A DNA stretch of 64,000 nucleotides from Alkalihalobacillus sp. BA299 (GCF_017745675.1 NZ_JAFLJM010000002.1:124001-188000); one strand, 5' to 3'. Positions 45,270-54,550 are shown, counted from the first letter of the stretch. The notes: a model not told the origin generated them from the letters alone. Program-made: numbers and translations.

Positions 45270-46808
45270 GTGGGGAAGAAAAAAAAGAAATGTGTACTCG
45301 GACCTATGACTGGAAAAGAACGAAGAAAAAAAGCCTATCATCTACGTAAAGATACCGCACGATTGCACAGGGAGCTTTCTCTTGTCGATCATCAATGTAA
45401 CGGAGATGAATTTCTTTTTTCTAATAAAATAGCAAACTTTTCTAAAGCATTACCGCATAATTCTCTTGGTGAAGTCGACCTTAAAGCCTATCAATCTTTT
45501 ATGAAAGCATTAAAAAGTGGGGATCCAGACGATTTTGAAGCCATTCCACTTGGTGGAAATACCAAGCTGGCCAATCCACAAGCCGCCTTTGCTTATGACC
45601 TCATCGGTGCTGATTGTCATCAACTAGGTTTACCTGTCCCTCCCGCCTTCAGCAGTGCCTGGGAAGCCGGCGAAATGGCTGAAGTATACTGGAGAGCATT
45701 AACTCGTGACGTCCCATTTGAAGATTATGATACTAACCCGCTCACTATAGAAGCAGCATCAGAACTCTCTGGTTTTTCAGACTTTCGCGGCCCGAAAGAC
45801 AATGGGACTGTTACAACATGTACGTTGTTTCGCGGTGATACACCGGGCGATCTCGAAGGACCTTTTATTTCACAATTCTTGTGGAAAGACATTCCCTTTG
45901 GAGCAACAACAATCACGCAACGTTATCGGACGGCATTAGCGGGGTCTGATCACATGACGGAATATGAAGAATGGTTGAATATCCAAAACGGCGGAAACCC
46001 TGCCTCCTCAACTTCAGACCCAACACCTCGGTACATTCGGAACGGTCGTGACTTAGGGGAATATGTTCACCATGACTTCTCATATCAATGTCTACTTTCT
46101 GTTTGTTTAATATTAACTCATTACGGAAAAGAAGCACTAAGTCCGAACAACCCCTACTTGAAATCAGCAAATCAAGGCGGCTTTGTTACCTTTGGTGGCC
46201 CACATATATTAGATTTAGTAACAAAAGTGACAAGGATAGCGTTAGAGGCTGCATGGTTTCAAAAGTTTTGTGTTCACCGCAGACTCAGACCAGAGGAATT
46301 TGGCGGACGGGTTCATAATCATGTAACAGGTGCCGCAAATTACCCGATTCATCAAGAACTACTTCATTCTCAAGCTATATCTAAAGTATTCAGTCAATAC
46401 GGGACTTACCTTTTACCAATTTCATACCCGGAAGGATGTCCAACACACCCCGCTTATCCAGCTGGGCACGCATGCATTGCTGGAGCTGGTGTCACCGTCC
46501 TTAAGGCCTTTTTTAATGAAGCCTTTGTCATCCCGAATCCAGTAACAGCGAGCCAAGATGGCGATTCATTAGTTCCATATCAAGGCTCTACTTTGACATT
46601 AGGTGGTGAATTGAATAAACTCGCTTCCAATATTGCTCTCGGCCGAGATACAGCAGGTCTCCATTGGCGCTCTGACGGGATCGAAGGGATCAAATTCGGA
46701 GAAGCTGTTGCACTTCAGGTTCTTCGTGATTACAGGAAAACGTATAATGAAAATTTTCATGGTTTTACTTTAACAAAGTTTGACGGAACGAAAATACACA
46801 TCGACTAG
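45270..46808 (+). CDS. vanadium-dependent haloperoxidase homologue, algal-bromoperoxidase type
   Basis: A 512-residue protein with a basic start, no signal peptide and a C-terminal PAP2/haloperoxidase domain. The vanadate-site motifs are present: KFCVHRRLRPEEFGG near residue 335 (Lys, seven residues, Arg-Pro, the algal bromoperoxidase spacing), YPAGHACIAGAG near 398 and GRDTAGLHWRSDGIEG near 460 with the axial His in GLHW. These enzymes oxidise halides with hydrogen peroxide; relatives without that role are acid phosphatases. I take GTG at 45270 with AAAGGTG nine bases upstream rather than ATG seven codons earlier, which has no site. It is monocistronic and divergent from pseB. Confidence 0.82.
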   Translation: MGKKKKKCVLGPMTGKERRKKAYHLRKDTARLHRELSLVDHQCNGDEFLFSNKIANFSKALPHNSLGEVDLKAYQSFMKALKSGDPDDFEAIPLGGNTKLANPQAAFAYDLIGADCHQLGLPVPPAFSSAWEAGEMAEVYWRALTRDVPFEDYDTNPLTIEAASELSGFSDFRGPKDNGTVTTCTLFRGDTPGDLEGPFISQFLWKDIPFGATTITQRYRTALAGSDHMTEYEEWLNIQNGGNPASSTSDPTPRYIRNGRDLGEYVHHDFSYQCLLSVCLILTHYGKEALSPNNPYLKSANQGGFVTFGGPHILDLVTKVTRIALEAAWFQKFCVHRRLRPEEFGGRVHNHVTGAANYPIHQELLHSQAISKVFSQYGTYLLPISYPEGCPTHPAYPAGHACIAGAGVTVLKAFFNEAFVIPNPVTASQDGDSLVPYQGSTLTLGGELNKLASNIALGRDTAGLHWRSDGIEGIKFGEAVALQVLRDYRKTYNENFHGFTLTKFDGTKIHID

Positions 46809-46974
46809 ATAATAGATATTCCTTTTGCGATCTCCACTAGGCGATTTGGGCTAAATTCACGAGTTTGCCGTGATGTAATGTCCAACTTCGTTCATTTCCG
46901 TTTCAGGCAGAGCAAAACAGTGGATTTCCACCGACTCTTATGCTGAAATCATCGTCCATTCGTGTTAAAAAGCG

Positions 46975-47100
46975 GCTTTATTTTTGACTTCGTTGCATTT
47001 ATCTTCGACTTTGGGTAATTTATTTTTGACTTCGTTGCATTTATCTTCGACTTTGGGTAATTTATTTTTAACTTTTAGTGATTTATTTTCAACTTTCACC
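46975..47100. repeat. array of about 20-bp units, site 2
   Basis: Repeats of the form TTTATTTTTGACTTCGTTGC and ATTTATCTTCGACTTTGGGT alternate, ending at TTTAAAGATTTCTCGGCAAA. It belongs to the same family as the arrays at 28398, 54458 and 55143. Confidence 0.75.
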
Positions 47101-47206
47101 GTTTTAAAGATTTCTCGGCAAATCTAACTATATTTCGACAACTAGTAAAACTGTCTCCATTTAACATTCGTTTAAAAAACTATCAATTACAGCAGGGAGT
47201 CCCTCA

Positions 47207-47253
47207 TAAAAAATAGTCGTTATGCTCACCTACCACAGATGAGCATAACGACT
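47207..47253 (-). terminator. terminator of the DUF3100/M20 catabolic operon
   Basis: AGTCGTTATGCTCA and TGAGCATAACGACT form a perfect 14-bp stem, followed on the minus strand by ATTTTTTATG. It is part of the duplicated segment. In the right copy one arm has decayed. Confidence 0.88.
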
Positions 47254-47421
47254 AATCTAGCAAACTCTTCACTTATTCAACCTCTCTATACTACATTTAA
47301 TTCAACCAAACCAGCTGAATTTTTGATGATGACAGGCACCCAATACAACCTACTCTAACAAACTTTCCCTCAACTTTTCTTTCTTTTCTTCGGCATATCT
47401 CCCATTAACTCGTTGGAGAGT

Positions 47422-47440
47422 GGGGTCAGAGTCAGACCCC
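47422..47440. other. GGGGTC...GACCCC dyad
   Basis: GGGGTC-N7-GACCCC with a palindromic centre lies 7 bp behind the stop of the gene at 47448. No T-run follows on either strand. Similar short GGGGTC dyads are common in Bacillus spacers; the role is unknown. Confidence 0.4.
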
Positions 47441-47447
47441 GCATCAC

Positions 47448-47900
47448 TTAAATAATCCCCTGCATCCGCAAAATTACTTCGGCTATTAGTGCGGAGCCAA
47501 GGAATGTCCCAAGCATGACGCACATAGCAACGACGATACTTCTCCAGCCGAGCTTGACGAAGTCTGTCCATGAACGGCCGATGGCGATACCCGCATAAGC
47601 TAAGATCGGTGTCGCTAAGGCTAATAGGTTGACACTATTGGTCCATTCGATAATTTGCGTTGAGCCTGGCATCCACGGCATCGAAACAAGGATACCGACG
47701 ATCGCAACATAAGCAACACTTGGAATATTAACAGGTATGATTTTTTGAATGATTAAGCCTACAAGGCAGATGAGAACAAGGATAATCATCCCAGGTATCG
47801 CAGTCATTGGCAGTACATCATAGCCTACCCAGTTGCCAAGTAGCGAAACAACGCCAAATATAACTAATAATAATGTCCATTCTTGAATATTTTTCAGCAT
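47448..47900 (-). CDS. membrane protein, partner of DUF3100 protein
   Basis: A 150-residue hydrophobic protein with about four to five membrane helices (EWTLLLVIFGVVSLLGNWVG, GMIILVLICLVGLIIQ, ILVSMPWMPG, LGWRSIVVAMCVMLGTFLGS). It follows the DUF3100 gene by 4 bp and probably completes a two-part carrier with it. No catalytic motif is seen. A transport role for an amide or amino-acid-like substrate is inferred from the operon. Confidence 0.65.
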   Translation of the reverse strand: MLKNIQEWTLLLVIFGVVSLLGNWVGYDVLPMTAIPGMIILVLICLVGLIIQKIIPVNIPSVAYVAIVGILVSMPWMPGSTQIIEWTNSVNLLALATPILAYAGIAIGRSWTDFVKLGWRSIVVAMCVMLGTFLGSALIAEVILRMQGII

Positions 47901-47904
47901 CGTA

Positions 47905-48723
47905 TTACGCTCCTTTCCCTGCTTTAGCTTCTTCTTTTTTCTGCTTTCTTTTCGTCAATATATCATAGAACTTTTCAGTTAATGGAAGTCCAATAAAGAT
48001 ACTCATATATAGCCCTGTCGATAAGGATAATAAGTTACTTGCGCCAGCAAAGGCAAGTATATCCGTTTCCAAGTCAGGGAATGCCGCAACGAGCGATCCA
48101 CTTGCAGCAGCCATCATACTACCACTACCAATACCCGATGCCATCGCAAACGATAAAGGATGAAGTGGCGTAAGGGTAGCTAAAAATCCAGAGATAAGAC
48201 CCATAAATACAGCACCAAATACAGTACCGAAAATATAAATAGACATTACCCCACGCCCTTCAGGTGAGTCAAAACCAAATTTATCCATGATTAGACCAAC
48301 GTTCGGCTCACGGGCAACCGAGTGTGTCATCCCGATACTTTCTCTCTTTAGACCTAAAAATACAGCGACTGGTAAAGCTAACAGGATCGTTCCTAAGTTA
48401 CCGAATTCCTGCAGCAATAACGCTGGACCTGCAGCAATAATTTTAGGTAATGAAGGACCAATAATAACGCCAATTTTCGCAATTAGTAAAGTTACCCCTA
48501 AAACGATTAATGGTTCTGCATTCTTGGATTGCTTTTCTTTAACGATTGGTGTGAAGTATAATGCAAGACCGATAATAATGGCATAAAGCATAGGTAATAA
48601 TAAAATTACTCCAGGACCAACCGTAAACTGATGGATGCCAATAAACTCTGTTAAAATTACAATGGCAAGAACAATTGCATGTAAACGCCAGTCTTTCCAA
48701 AGATTCTTTCTTTCTTCAGACAT
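47905..48723 (-). CDS. DUF3100 family membrane protein
   Basis: A 272-residue protein with about eight membrane helices, matching my memory of DUF3100: WRLHAIVLAIVILTEFIGIH at the start, REPNVGLIMDKFGFDSPEGR in the middle and GIGSGSMMAAASGSLVAAFP after it. The Gly/Ser-rich break in a helix resembles sodium-driven carriers. It is translated from a strong GAGGAGG site. Together with the 150-aa protein it is the probable importer of the operon's substrate. Confidence 0.75.
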   Translation of the reverse strand: MSEERKNLWKDWRLHAIVLAIVILTEFIGIHQFTVGPGVILLLPMLYAIIIGLALYFTPIVKEKQSKNAEPLIVLGVTLLIAKIGVIIGPSLPKIIAAGPALLLQEFGNLGTILLALPVAVFLGLKRESIGMTHSVAREPNVGLIMDKFGFDSPEGRGVMSIYIFGTVFGAVFMGLISGFLATLTPLHPLSFAMASGIGSGSMMAAASGSLVAAFPDLETDILAFAGASNLLSLSTGLYMSIFIGLPLTEKFYDILTKRKQKKEEAKAGKGA

Positions 48724-48741
48724 GTAAATTCCTCCTCTAAA

Positions 48742-49641
48742 TTATTTTGAAACAATGGTAGCACCAGTCAAAACTTCTAGCACTTGACTAACTGCAGACG
48801 TATCCAACGCTCCTTTTCCATTATTTTTCGCAATGGTGTAAAAATTATCTACCATAGCACTGAAAAAGGTTGGGATCTTCTCTTGCTTCGCTAGATCCAT
48901 ATATAATTGAATATCTTTAGACATGTGCTGAAGCATAAACTTTACATTTTCATGGTCACCACTGATTAAATTAGGACCAAAAACAGACATCACTTTAGTT
49001 TGCGCAGAGCCTTTTTGAAACATACTTGCGATCTTTTCAGCTGGAACTCCCGCTTTCACTCCGGTTAACAAAGATTCGCTAAGCAAGGTCACAATCCCCG
49101 CGACCACAATGTTGTTACACAGCTTAATTACCTGACCAGAGCCTGACTCACCGATGTATTCAATCTCTTTTCCAATGACACGGAGCAGCGGGGAGATGTG
49201 TTCAAATTGAACTTCATCCCCACCAACAACAATCGTTAGCTCCCCTTTGTCAGCTCCATCGGGTCCACCGCTTAATGGACAATCAAAATAGGAAATCCCC
49301 TTTTGCTTTGCTTGCTCAAAAATGCGCCGTGTCGTTTCCACATCCGACGTACTAACATCTAGAATATAGGTGCCACTACTCATGAAGTGCAGGGCACCAT
49401 TTTCCCCAGCAATCGTTTCTTCAACGAGTTCAGTTGTTGGTAATGAAGTAAACAAGTAATGAACTTGCCTAAAAATCAGCTCTTTGTTATAGATCGGGGT
49501 AGCTCCTAGTTCTATCACCGAATGCATTGCTTGATCATTTACGTCATAAGCAAATACTTCATAACCACCCTTGACCAGATTTTTAATGATCCCTCTTCCC
49601 ATCGCTCCACAGCCAAACACACCGACTTTTAATTGATCCAT
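48742..49641 (-). CDS. NAD(P)-dependent 3-hydroxyisobutyrate dehydrogenase-like protein
   Basis: A 299-residue beta-hydroxyacid dehydrogenase. Rossmann motif GVFGCGAMGRGIIKNL, then FDCPLSGGPDGADKGELTIV (substrate site) and the catalytic Lys in GQVIKLCNNIV near residue 170. It oxidises a hydroxy acid or reduces a semialdehyde. It lies 36 bp behind the aldehyde dehydrogenase gene; the pair would turn an alcohol or semialdehyde into an acid. The substrate is not evident. Confidence 0.88.
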   Translation of the reverse strand: MDQLKVGVFGCGAMGRGIIKNLVKGGYEVFAYDVNDQAMHSVIELGATPIYNKELIFRQVHYLFTSLPTTELVEETIAGENGALHFMSSGTYILDVSTSDVETTRRIFEQAKQKGISYFDCPLSGGPDGADKGELTIVVGGDEVQFEHISPLLRVIGKEIEYIGESGSGQVIKLCNNIVVAGIVTLLSESLLTGVKAGVPAEKIASMFQKGSAQTKVMSVFGPNLISGDHENVKFMLQHMSKDIQLYMDLAKQEKIPTFFSAMVDNFYTIAKNNGKGALDTSAVSQVLEVLTGATIVSK

Positions 49642-49677
49642 TTCAATCGCCTCTATTTTTTATCGATATTTTACATC

Positions 49678-51135
49678 CTAATAATTCGGGTTGATATAAA
49701 CGGTTTTGTAATCCGTCCAAAAGTCTAGCGCCGTGCTCCCTTGCTCTCTCGGGCCAATGCTTGACGTTTTCTTACCACCGAATGGGTACTGATTTTCAAA
49801 ATAATTCGATGGAACATTGACATGAGTAACACCTGATTCAATGTTGCGAACAAAGTGGAACGCTTTTTCTAAATCCTTCGTATAAATTGATGACGACAAG
49901 CCAAATTCCGTATTATTTGCCACTCGGATCGCTTCCTCATACGAGTCTACTTCCATCACGGCAATAACTGGCCCGAAAATTTCTTCTTTAGCGATCGTCA
50001 TCTCTTCTGTTACATTACTAAAAACAGTAGGTGCGACAAAATAGCCTTTATCTAAACCATTCTCGGTCAATCGTTTACCGCCAAATTCGAGTTTTGCTCC
50101 TTCTTCAATCGCTGTTTTAACGTAATGTAAGTACACATTGAGCTGTGACTCATCGATGACCGGACCGTTATCTACACCCTCATCAAAACCATTGCCAATC
50201 ACGAGTTCTTGCGCCTTTTCCACGAGTTTTTCCGTTAAGTCCTTCGCAATCGATCTTAAAACAATTAATCGACTTGTGCCCGTACAACGTTGGCCATTAT
50301 CTAAAAAGCCACTTACAACCAAACTCGCTGCTACCTTGTCGAGATCAGCATCCTCTAAAACGATCGAAGGGTTTTTCCCCCCCATTTCCGCTTGCATTTT
50401 CCCACCACGAGCGGTTACCGCTTTTCCGAGGGCAATTCCAACATCTGAAGATCCTGTAAAAGAAACCGCCTTAAGACTTGGGTTTTCTCCAAACGCTTTT
50501 CCAACAACGGAGCCCGATCCAGTGACCATATTGAGGACCCCTTTTGGCACCCCAGACTTTTCAAATAACTCAATGATTTTAATACTAATTAACGATGTAT
50601 TACTTGCCGGTTTAAAAACGACGGTATTTCCAGCGACAATTGCAGGAGCAATTTTCCAAATCCCAATCCCCAGCGGGAAATTGTATGGAGCAATGACCCC
50701 GACTACTCCTAGCGGCTCTCTGACCGTATAGCCAAAGATATTCGGATCGTAGGACGGAATCGTCTCGCCTGTTAATCGTGTTGCTTCACCACTAAACTGC
50801 TTCATCGCTTGAATCGTTTTTTCCACTTCACCCTTCGCTTCTCGGAGCGATTTACCAACTTCTTTTGTAATGATTTCAGCAAGGATGTCTCTTTCCTGCT
50901 CTAGCTCTTGAATTAAGCGAAATAACACATCGCCTCGGGTTGGAACAGCTGTGTTGGCCCAAGCTGGAAATGCTTCACTAGCAGCTGCAATTGCTTGATC
51001 CACATCGGCAACTGTCGAGCTTTGAAAATAACCTAAAACTTCCTCTGTATTTGCTGGATTAATGCTCGCATACGTTTTTCCTGATTCCGAATTAACCCAC
51101 TCTCCGTTAATGTAATTCTGATAAGTAGCTACCAT
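49678..51135 (-). CDS. NAD(P)-dependent aldehyde dehydrogenase
   Basis: A 485-residue ALDH. Cofactor site VSFTGSSDVGIALG, general-base Glu in QAEMGGKNPSIV near residue 247 and catalytic Cys in DNGQRCTGTSR near 282. It is close to 2-oxoglutarate-semialdehyde and succinate-semialdehyde dehydrogenase types (start TYQNYINGEWVNSESGKTYA). AAGGAGG precedes the ATG, 2 bp behind the M20 gene stop. It belongs to the M20-DUF3100 operon. Confidence 0.9.
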   Translation of the reverse strand: MVATYQNYINGEWVNSESGKTYASINPANTEEVLGYFQSSTVADVDQAIAAASEAFPAWANTAVPTRGDVLFRLIQELEQERDILAEIITKEVGKSLREAKGEVEKTIQAMKQFSGEATRLTGETIPSYDPNIFGYTVREPLGVVGVIAPYNFPLGIGIWKIAPAIVAGNTVVFKPASNTSLISIKIIELFEKSGVPKGVLNMVTGSGSVVGKAFGENPSLKAVSFTGSSDVGIALGKAVTARGGKMQAEMGGKNPSIVLEDADLDKVAASLVVSGFLDNGQRCTGTSRLIVLRSIAKDLTEKLVEKAQELVIGNGFDEGVDNGPVIDESQLNVYLHYVKTAIEEGAKLEFGGKRLTENGLDKGYFVAPTVFSNVTEEMTIAKEEIFGPVIAVMEVDSYEEAIRVANNTEFGLSSSIYTKDLEKAFHFVRNIESGVTHVNVPSNYFENQYPFGGKKTSSIGPREQGSTALDFWTDYKTVYINPNY

Positions 51136-51137
51136 AC

Positions 51138-52340
51138 TTATTTCTCCTCCTTATTCAATCGAAAATGTTCTAAAGCTTTTTCTAGCGTTCGAACGACAGT
51201 CGTGACTGCATCTGGAATGATCTCATCGTTCACTAAAAAGGCTGGATCGTGCCACTGCTTGTTCACACCCTTATCGTCATCCCCTGTGCCGACCCAGAAA
51301 AAACAACCCGGTACATACTGTTGATACAATGAAAAATCTTCTCCACCAAGGGTAGGCTCTGGTTTCACGACGGCATCGTTGCCAAACACTTCTTCTACCG
51401 ATTCTCGGACGATTTGAGTCATCGCCTGATCATTATCAATGGCCGGGACTTGCGGAATAAAATCTAATACCGCTTCTGCTCCATAGCCCTTTGCAATATC
51501 TGTCGCAATTCTTTCGATTAATTGCGGAAGCTGCGCTCGAACGTTCGGATTAAAACTGCGCACCGTTCCAAAAAGTTCCGCCGACCCCGCAATCACATTA
51601 TGTGTTGTTCCTGATTGAAACGAACCGATTGTAATCACAACGGGTTCGAATGGATCGATGTTCCGGCTCACTGCAGATTGCAGCCCCATCACGATCGCTG
51701 AACCTGCAACAACCGAATCGACCGTGTGCTGTGGAATCGCACCGTGACCACTTTTTCCAGTTACCTTGATTTTTATCGTATCGACGGCACCCATTAAGTG
51801 ATGATCGGTTACACCGACTTTACCTGCAGGAATACCAGGTTGGTTGTGAACACCAAAAATAGCCTGAATTTGTCCATCCTCAAACAAACCAGCCTCTATT
51901 AACTGCCTTGCCCCCTGCGTCGTTTCCTCAGCAGCCTGAAAAATAAAACGAACCGTCCCGCGGAGCTCTTCCTTTTTTTCCGCTAAAGTGAATGCTGCAC
52001 CAAGAGCAATTGTCATATGGAAGTCATGACCACAGGCATGCGACACTCCGTCGATCATTGAAGCATAAGGAAGACCGGTTTGCTCCTGGATCGGTAAAGC
52101 ATCAATATCCGTTCGATAGGCAATAGTTGGCCCTGGTAAATCCCCACGAATTTCAGCCACTAATCCCGTCTCCACCTCAAGTGGTAGAATAGAATACCCT
52201 GCTTCCGTTAACCACGCCTTTAATCGTTCAGTGGTTTGAAACTCTTTCGAACTTACTTCTGGGTATCGATGTAGCTCTTGTCTAATGTCAATCAATCGAT
52301 CGGTCAGATTTTCTTGATGAATGGTTTTTGCGTTTACCAA
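51138..52340 (-). CDS. M20 family amidohydrolase (HipO/AbgB-like)
   Basis: A 400-residue M20D peptidase/amidohydrolase. Metal residues lie in HACGHDFHMTIALGAA, the catalytic Glu pair in FQAAEETTQGAR, and later GVHNQPGIPAGKVG and LGGEDFSLYQ. It probably hydrolyses an N-acyl or N-aryl amino acid. It is the first gene of the operon that makes further enzymes for an aldehyde and hydroxy acid. The start is TTG with AAGGAG upstream. A long inverted repeat precedes the gene. Confidence 0.9.
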   Translation of the reverse strand: MVNAKTIHQENLTDRLIDIRQELHRYPEVSSKEFQTTERLKAWLTEAGYSILPLEVETGLVAEIRGDLPGPTIAYRTDIDALPIQEQTGLPYASMIDGVSHACGHDFHMTIALGAAFTLAEKKEELRGTVRFIFQAAEETTQGARQLIEAGLFEDGQIQAIFGVHNQPGIPAGKVGVTDHHLMGAVDTIKIKVTGKSGHGAIPQHTVDSVVAGSAIVMGLQSAVSRNIDPFEPVVITIGSFQSGTTHNVIAGSAELFGTVRSFNPNVRAQLPQLIERIATDIAKGYGAEAVLDFIPQVPAIDNDQAMTQIVRESVEEVFGNDAVVKPEPTLGGEDFSLYQQYVPGCFFWVGTGDDDKGVNKQWHDPAFLVNDEIIPDAVTTVVRTLEKALEHFRLNKEEK

Positions 52341-52403
52341 CCCACACTACTCCTTTTTTATTTGTCTTAATAAGAATTATAATATTCAGAAAAATAAAAA
52401 GAA

Positions 52404-52451
52404 ATGTGACAAGTCACAATGTTTCAATCTATCCATTGTGACTTGTCACAT
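52404..52451. promoter_or_regulatory. perfect 18-bp inverted repeat at the pucR end / catabolic operon start
   Basis: ATGTGACAAGTCACAATG (52404-52421) and CATTGTGACTTGTCACAT (52434-52451) are perfectly complementary with a 12-nt spacer. Each arm is itself a dyad (TGTGAC-2-GTCACA), with centres 32 bp apart, about three turns. One arm is inside the pucR stop region. On the minus strand T-rich sequence follows, so it can end pucR transcription; the double dyad may also be the operator for the M20 operon. Confidence 0.7.
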
Positions 52452-54045
52452 ATAGGTTGTAAGCAATCACTAAATTTAACCAATCGATTTCACGATCAAA
52501 GGAGATGTTCATTACTTTTTCTATCTTTTTGATCCGTTGGTAAAGCGTATTGGGATGGACATGTAATTGTTCCGCTGTCAGCTTGTGGTTTTTATTTAAA
52601 CGAATGAATGCTCCTAGTGTTTCTAAATAAATCGGTTCCATTGAAATGAGTGGTCCCATTTTGTCATCAACAAACATACTTAACGTCGTTGGATCCACGT
52701 GTTGCAGCAAACGTTCAAAACCAAGATTCGAATAATCGACGTAGCGTTCTCCACTTGTTTTTCCATATCTGACTGCATCTAATGCTTCCCGATACGAATT
52801 CCCAAGCTTTCCTAGCGTTACCTTTCTTCCAACGCCAACAATAAGCTCCTTTTGATTTTTCCACTGATCAGCAATTTTAAGAGCTATCGCATCCACAACT
52901 TGATCGTTTGAAATAGGAATAATTAAAATCGCTTGAAAGGTTCTCGACAACACGAAGGTCGACTCACTAAACGTTTGGCAAATATCTTCTAATGAACGGA
53001 TAAACCGTTCTTTTTCTAATAAAGATTCTGCTTCCCATAACGGGGTTTGCTTCCCTTCGATCACCATGCATACTAAGTCTGAATCCACATTCCAGCTCAC
53101 ATAATTTTGAACCCTTTTGAATTCTCCATGAGGAATGCCTTCAATCATTTGCTGAAACACTTCTTCACGAAAATGAAGCTCCTTTTCATACAGTGCATTA
53201 ATTTTAACTAACTCAAGGGCTAATGCAGTCGATGCATGTTCGACAGCGACCACTTCTAAAGAAGACAAAGTGTTAATATCTTTTCCGATTGAAATATAAC
53301 CCATCGTCTCCCTGCCACGAATAATGGGATACCCTTCTGAGGTCGCCTTCCAGTTCTCATCATGGAAGGTCACCTCAACAGCTAGTATTCGACTTAATAA
53401 TGTTAAAATCGTATCAATACCACCGCCATCTAAAATCGCCTTCGTGAATTTCTTATGGATATCAATCGATTGCTTGAGTTGATCATTCTTTTTCTTTAAG
53501 TCTTGAAATAAATTCGAGTGAACAATCGCAATCGCACTTTGGTCAGCAATAATTTCAATGATACGAATGTCATCATCGGTAAACTGACCATCATTTTCAA
53601 AGTTATCAACGATGAGCACACCTAAGCACTCATCCTGATAAAGTAATGGAACCGAAAAAGCACTCTTGATCTGCCTTCGAAATACGCCTTCAAAATAGTA
53701 ATGATAATTTTCAGATGACATATTCGACATGCTTTGTTTTAAAATATCTTCTTTAGCAAATAAATACGATTTCCGGTCAGCATAAGTTTTACCCGTTAAC
53801 GACTCCCCAGGCACAAAGGCAATTTGACGCATCACTTCGATATCAATCCCAACACCTTCAGCAACCCGGAGAACATTATCCTCTGGATCGAATAAATAAA
53901 GGATAACCGTATCCGATACTTCTAATAAATTCCGGGCTTCCTCCACTAATGTACGTAAAACCACACCAATATCCAATGATTTGGTGAGTAAATGATTAAT
54001 CTCAAACAACTTTTTCACTTTATCACTTCGTTTAATCGTTCCCAT
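52429..54045 (-). CDS. GAF-PucR family transcriptional regulator
   Basis: A 538-residue regulator. A GAF domain lies at about 10-175 (LLEVSDTVILYLFDPEDN ... DQSAIAIVHSNLFQDL), then a coiled region, and a C-terminal PucR helix-turn-helix with NHKLTAEQLHVHPNTLYQRI. PucR-type activators often control purine, amide or aromatic catabolism. It lies upstream and in the same direction as the M20 operon, so it probably controls it. The effector is unknown. Confidence 0.87.
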   Translation of the reverse strand: MGTIKRSDKVKKLFEINHLLTKSLDIGVVLRTLVEEARNLLEVSDTVILYLFDPEDNVLRVAEGVGIDIEVMRQIAFVPGESLTGKTYADRKSYLFAKEDILKQSMSNMSSENYHYYFEGVFRRQIKSAFSVPLLYQDECLGVLIVDNFENDGQFTDDDIRIIEIIADQSAIAIVHSNLFQDLKKKNDQLKQSIDIHKKFTKAILDGGGIDTILTLLSRILAVEVTFHDENWKATSEGYPIIRGRETMGYISIGKDINTLSSLEVVAVEHASTALALELVKINALYEKELHFREEVFQQMIEGIPHGEFKRVQNYVSWNVDSDLVCMVIEGKQTPLWEAESLLEKERFIRSLEDICQTFSESTFVLSRTFQAILIIPISNDQVVDAIALKIADQWKNQKELIVGVGRKVTLGKLGNSYREALDAVRYGKTSGERYVDYSNLGFERLLQHVDPTTLSMFVDDKMGPLISMEPIYLETLGAFIRLNKNHKLTAEQLHVHPNTLYQRIKKIEKVMNISFDREIDWLNLVIAYNLYVTSHNG

Positions 54046-54172
54046 TCTCTCACCAACCCAGCAGTTGTTCTCTAGGCTTACAGTATATCGGAATGTAGAC
54101 CAGGAGGAAACTGGAGCATTTTCACAAGTAAGTGATTACAGTAAAACACTACTCTTTGATAAAGTGAAACTT

Positions 54173-54209
54173 CATTCAGTGGGGGTTTTCCTTCATCCCC
54201 TACTGAATG
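54173..54209. other. hairpin CATTCAGT-GGGG / CCCC-ACTGAATG
   Basis: CATTCAGT plus GGGG pairs with CCCC plus ACTGAATG around a short loop. No T-run follows. It stands beside a second, larger inverted repeat (54233-54303) in a region without genes. Confidence 0.55.
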
Positions 54210-54232
54210 TTAGTTGAACCAATCGGATTGTT

Positions 54233-54303
54233 ACTGGCGCTTATCTCCCACTTAGTCTTTCTTGTTACCTCAATAGCCTTGAAGTGGGAGTCTTAGCGCC
54301 AGT
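54233..54303. other. 71-bp interrupted inverted repeat
   Basis: ACTGGCGCT...CTCCCACTT and AAGTGGGAG...AGCGCCAGT pair in two 9-bp blocks around a 28-nt loop. The shape is like an end or a structured RNA of a mobile element, or a small RNA. No transposase is near, so it may be a remnant. No gene is called in the 1.4-kb spacer. Confidence 0.5.
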
Positions 54304-54457
54304 TAAACGGGATAAACGTGAAACATACAAGAAACAGGGGTTTTCGGGGAATTACTGTGACGGATACACAAATTTTCAATTATTTCAGTTGCAGATAGAC
54401 CACATCTACAGATTCCACACTTTAATTCCCCATAAACCTATGGTAAAAATCATTTTT

Positions 54458-54550
54458 TTGTTCAACTTTGGGTCATTTATTTTCAACTTTGGGTCATTTA
54501 TTTTCAACTTTACCTGATTTATTTTCAACTTTGGATCATTTAAAGATTTC
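54458..54550. repeat. array of about 21-bp CAACTTTGGGTCATTTATTTT units, site 3
   Basis: Four units, the first two identical (TCAACTTTGGGTCATTTATT), then TTTACCTG and TTTGGATC variants, ending at ATTTAAAGATTTCTCGAC. The best-preserved array of the family. Confidence 0.8.

Larger units (their letters stand above)
46838..47395. repeat. 0.55-kb direct duplication, left copy
   Basis: Matches 55005-55535 nearly throughout, starting TAGGCGATTTGGGCTAAATT and ending TTCTTCGGC. It contains an array of short units, a hairpin terminator and the last 46 bp of a tyrosine-phosphatase-like gene (REKLRESLLE-type end), here cut from the rest of its gene. There are small length differences in the array. Together the two copies flank the catabolic operon and its regulator. 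Confidence 0.85.

Noticed and set aside
46975..47100. Possible CRISPR array
   Set aside because: Units are contiguous and degenerate, without spacers of constant length, and no cas gene is present.
47350..47571. 73-codon minus-strand frame ending REKLRESLLE-like
   Set aside because: Its end is the duplicated tail of the phosphatase gene and its start is antisense-shifted overlap with the 150-aa membrane protein gene, so it is a by-product of the duplication.
52404..52451. CRP/FNR site TGTGA-N6-TCACA
   Set aside because: The half-sites here are four bases apart rather than six, so the standard consensus is not met; kept only as an unassigned dyad.
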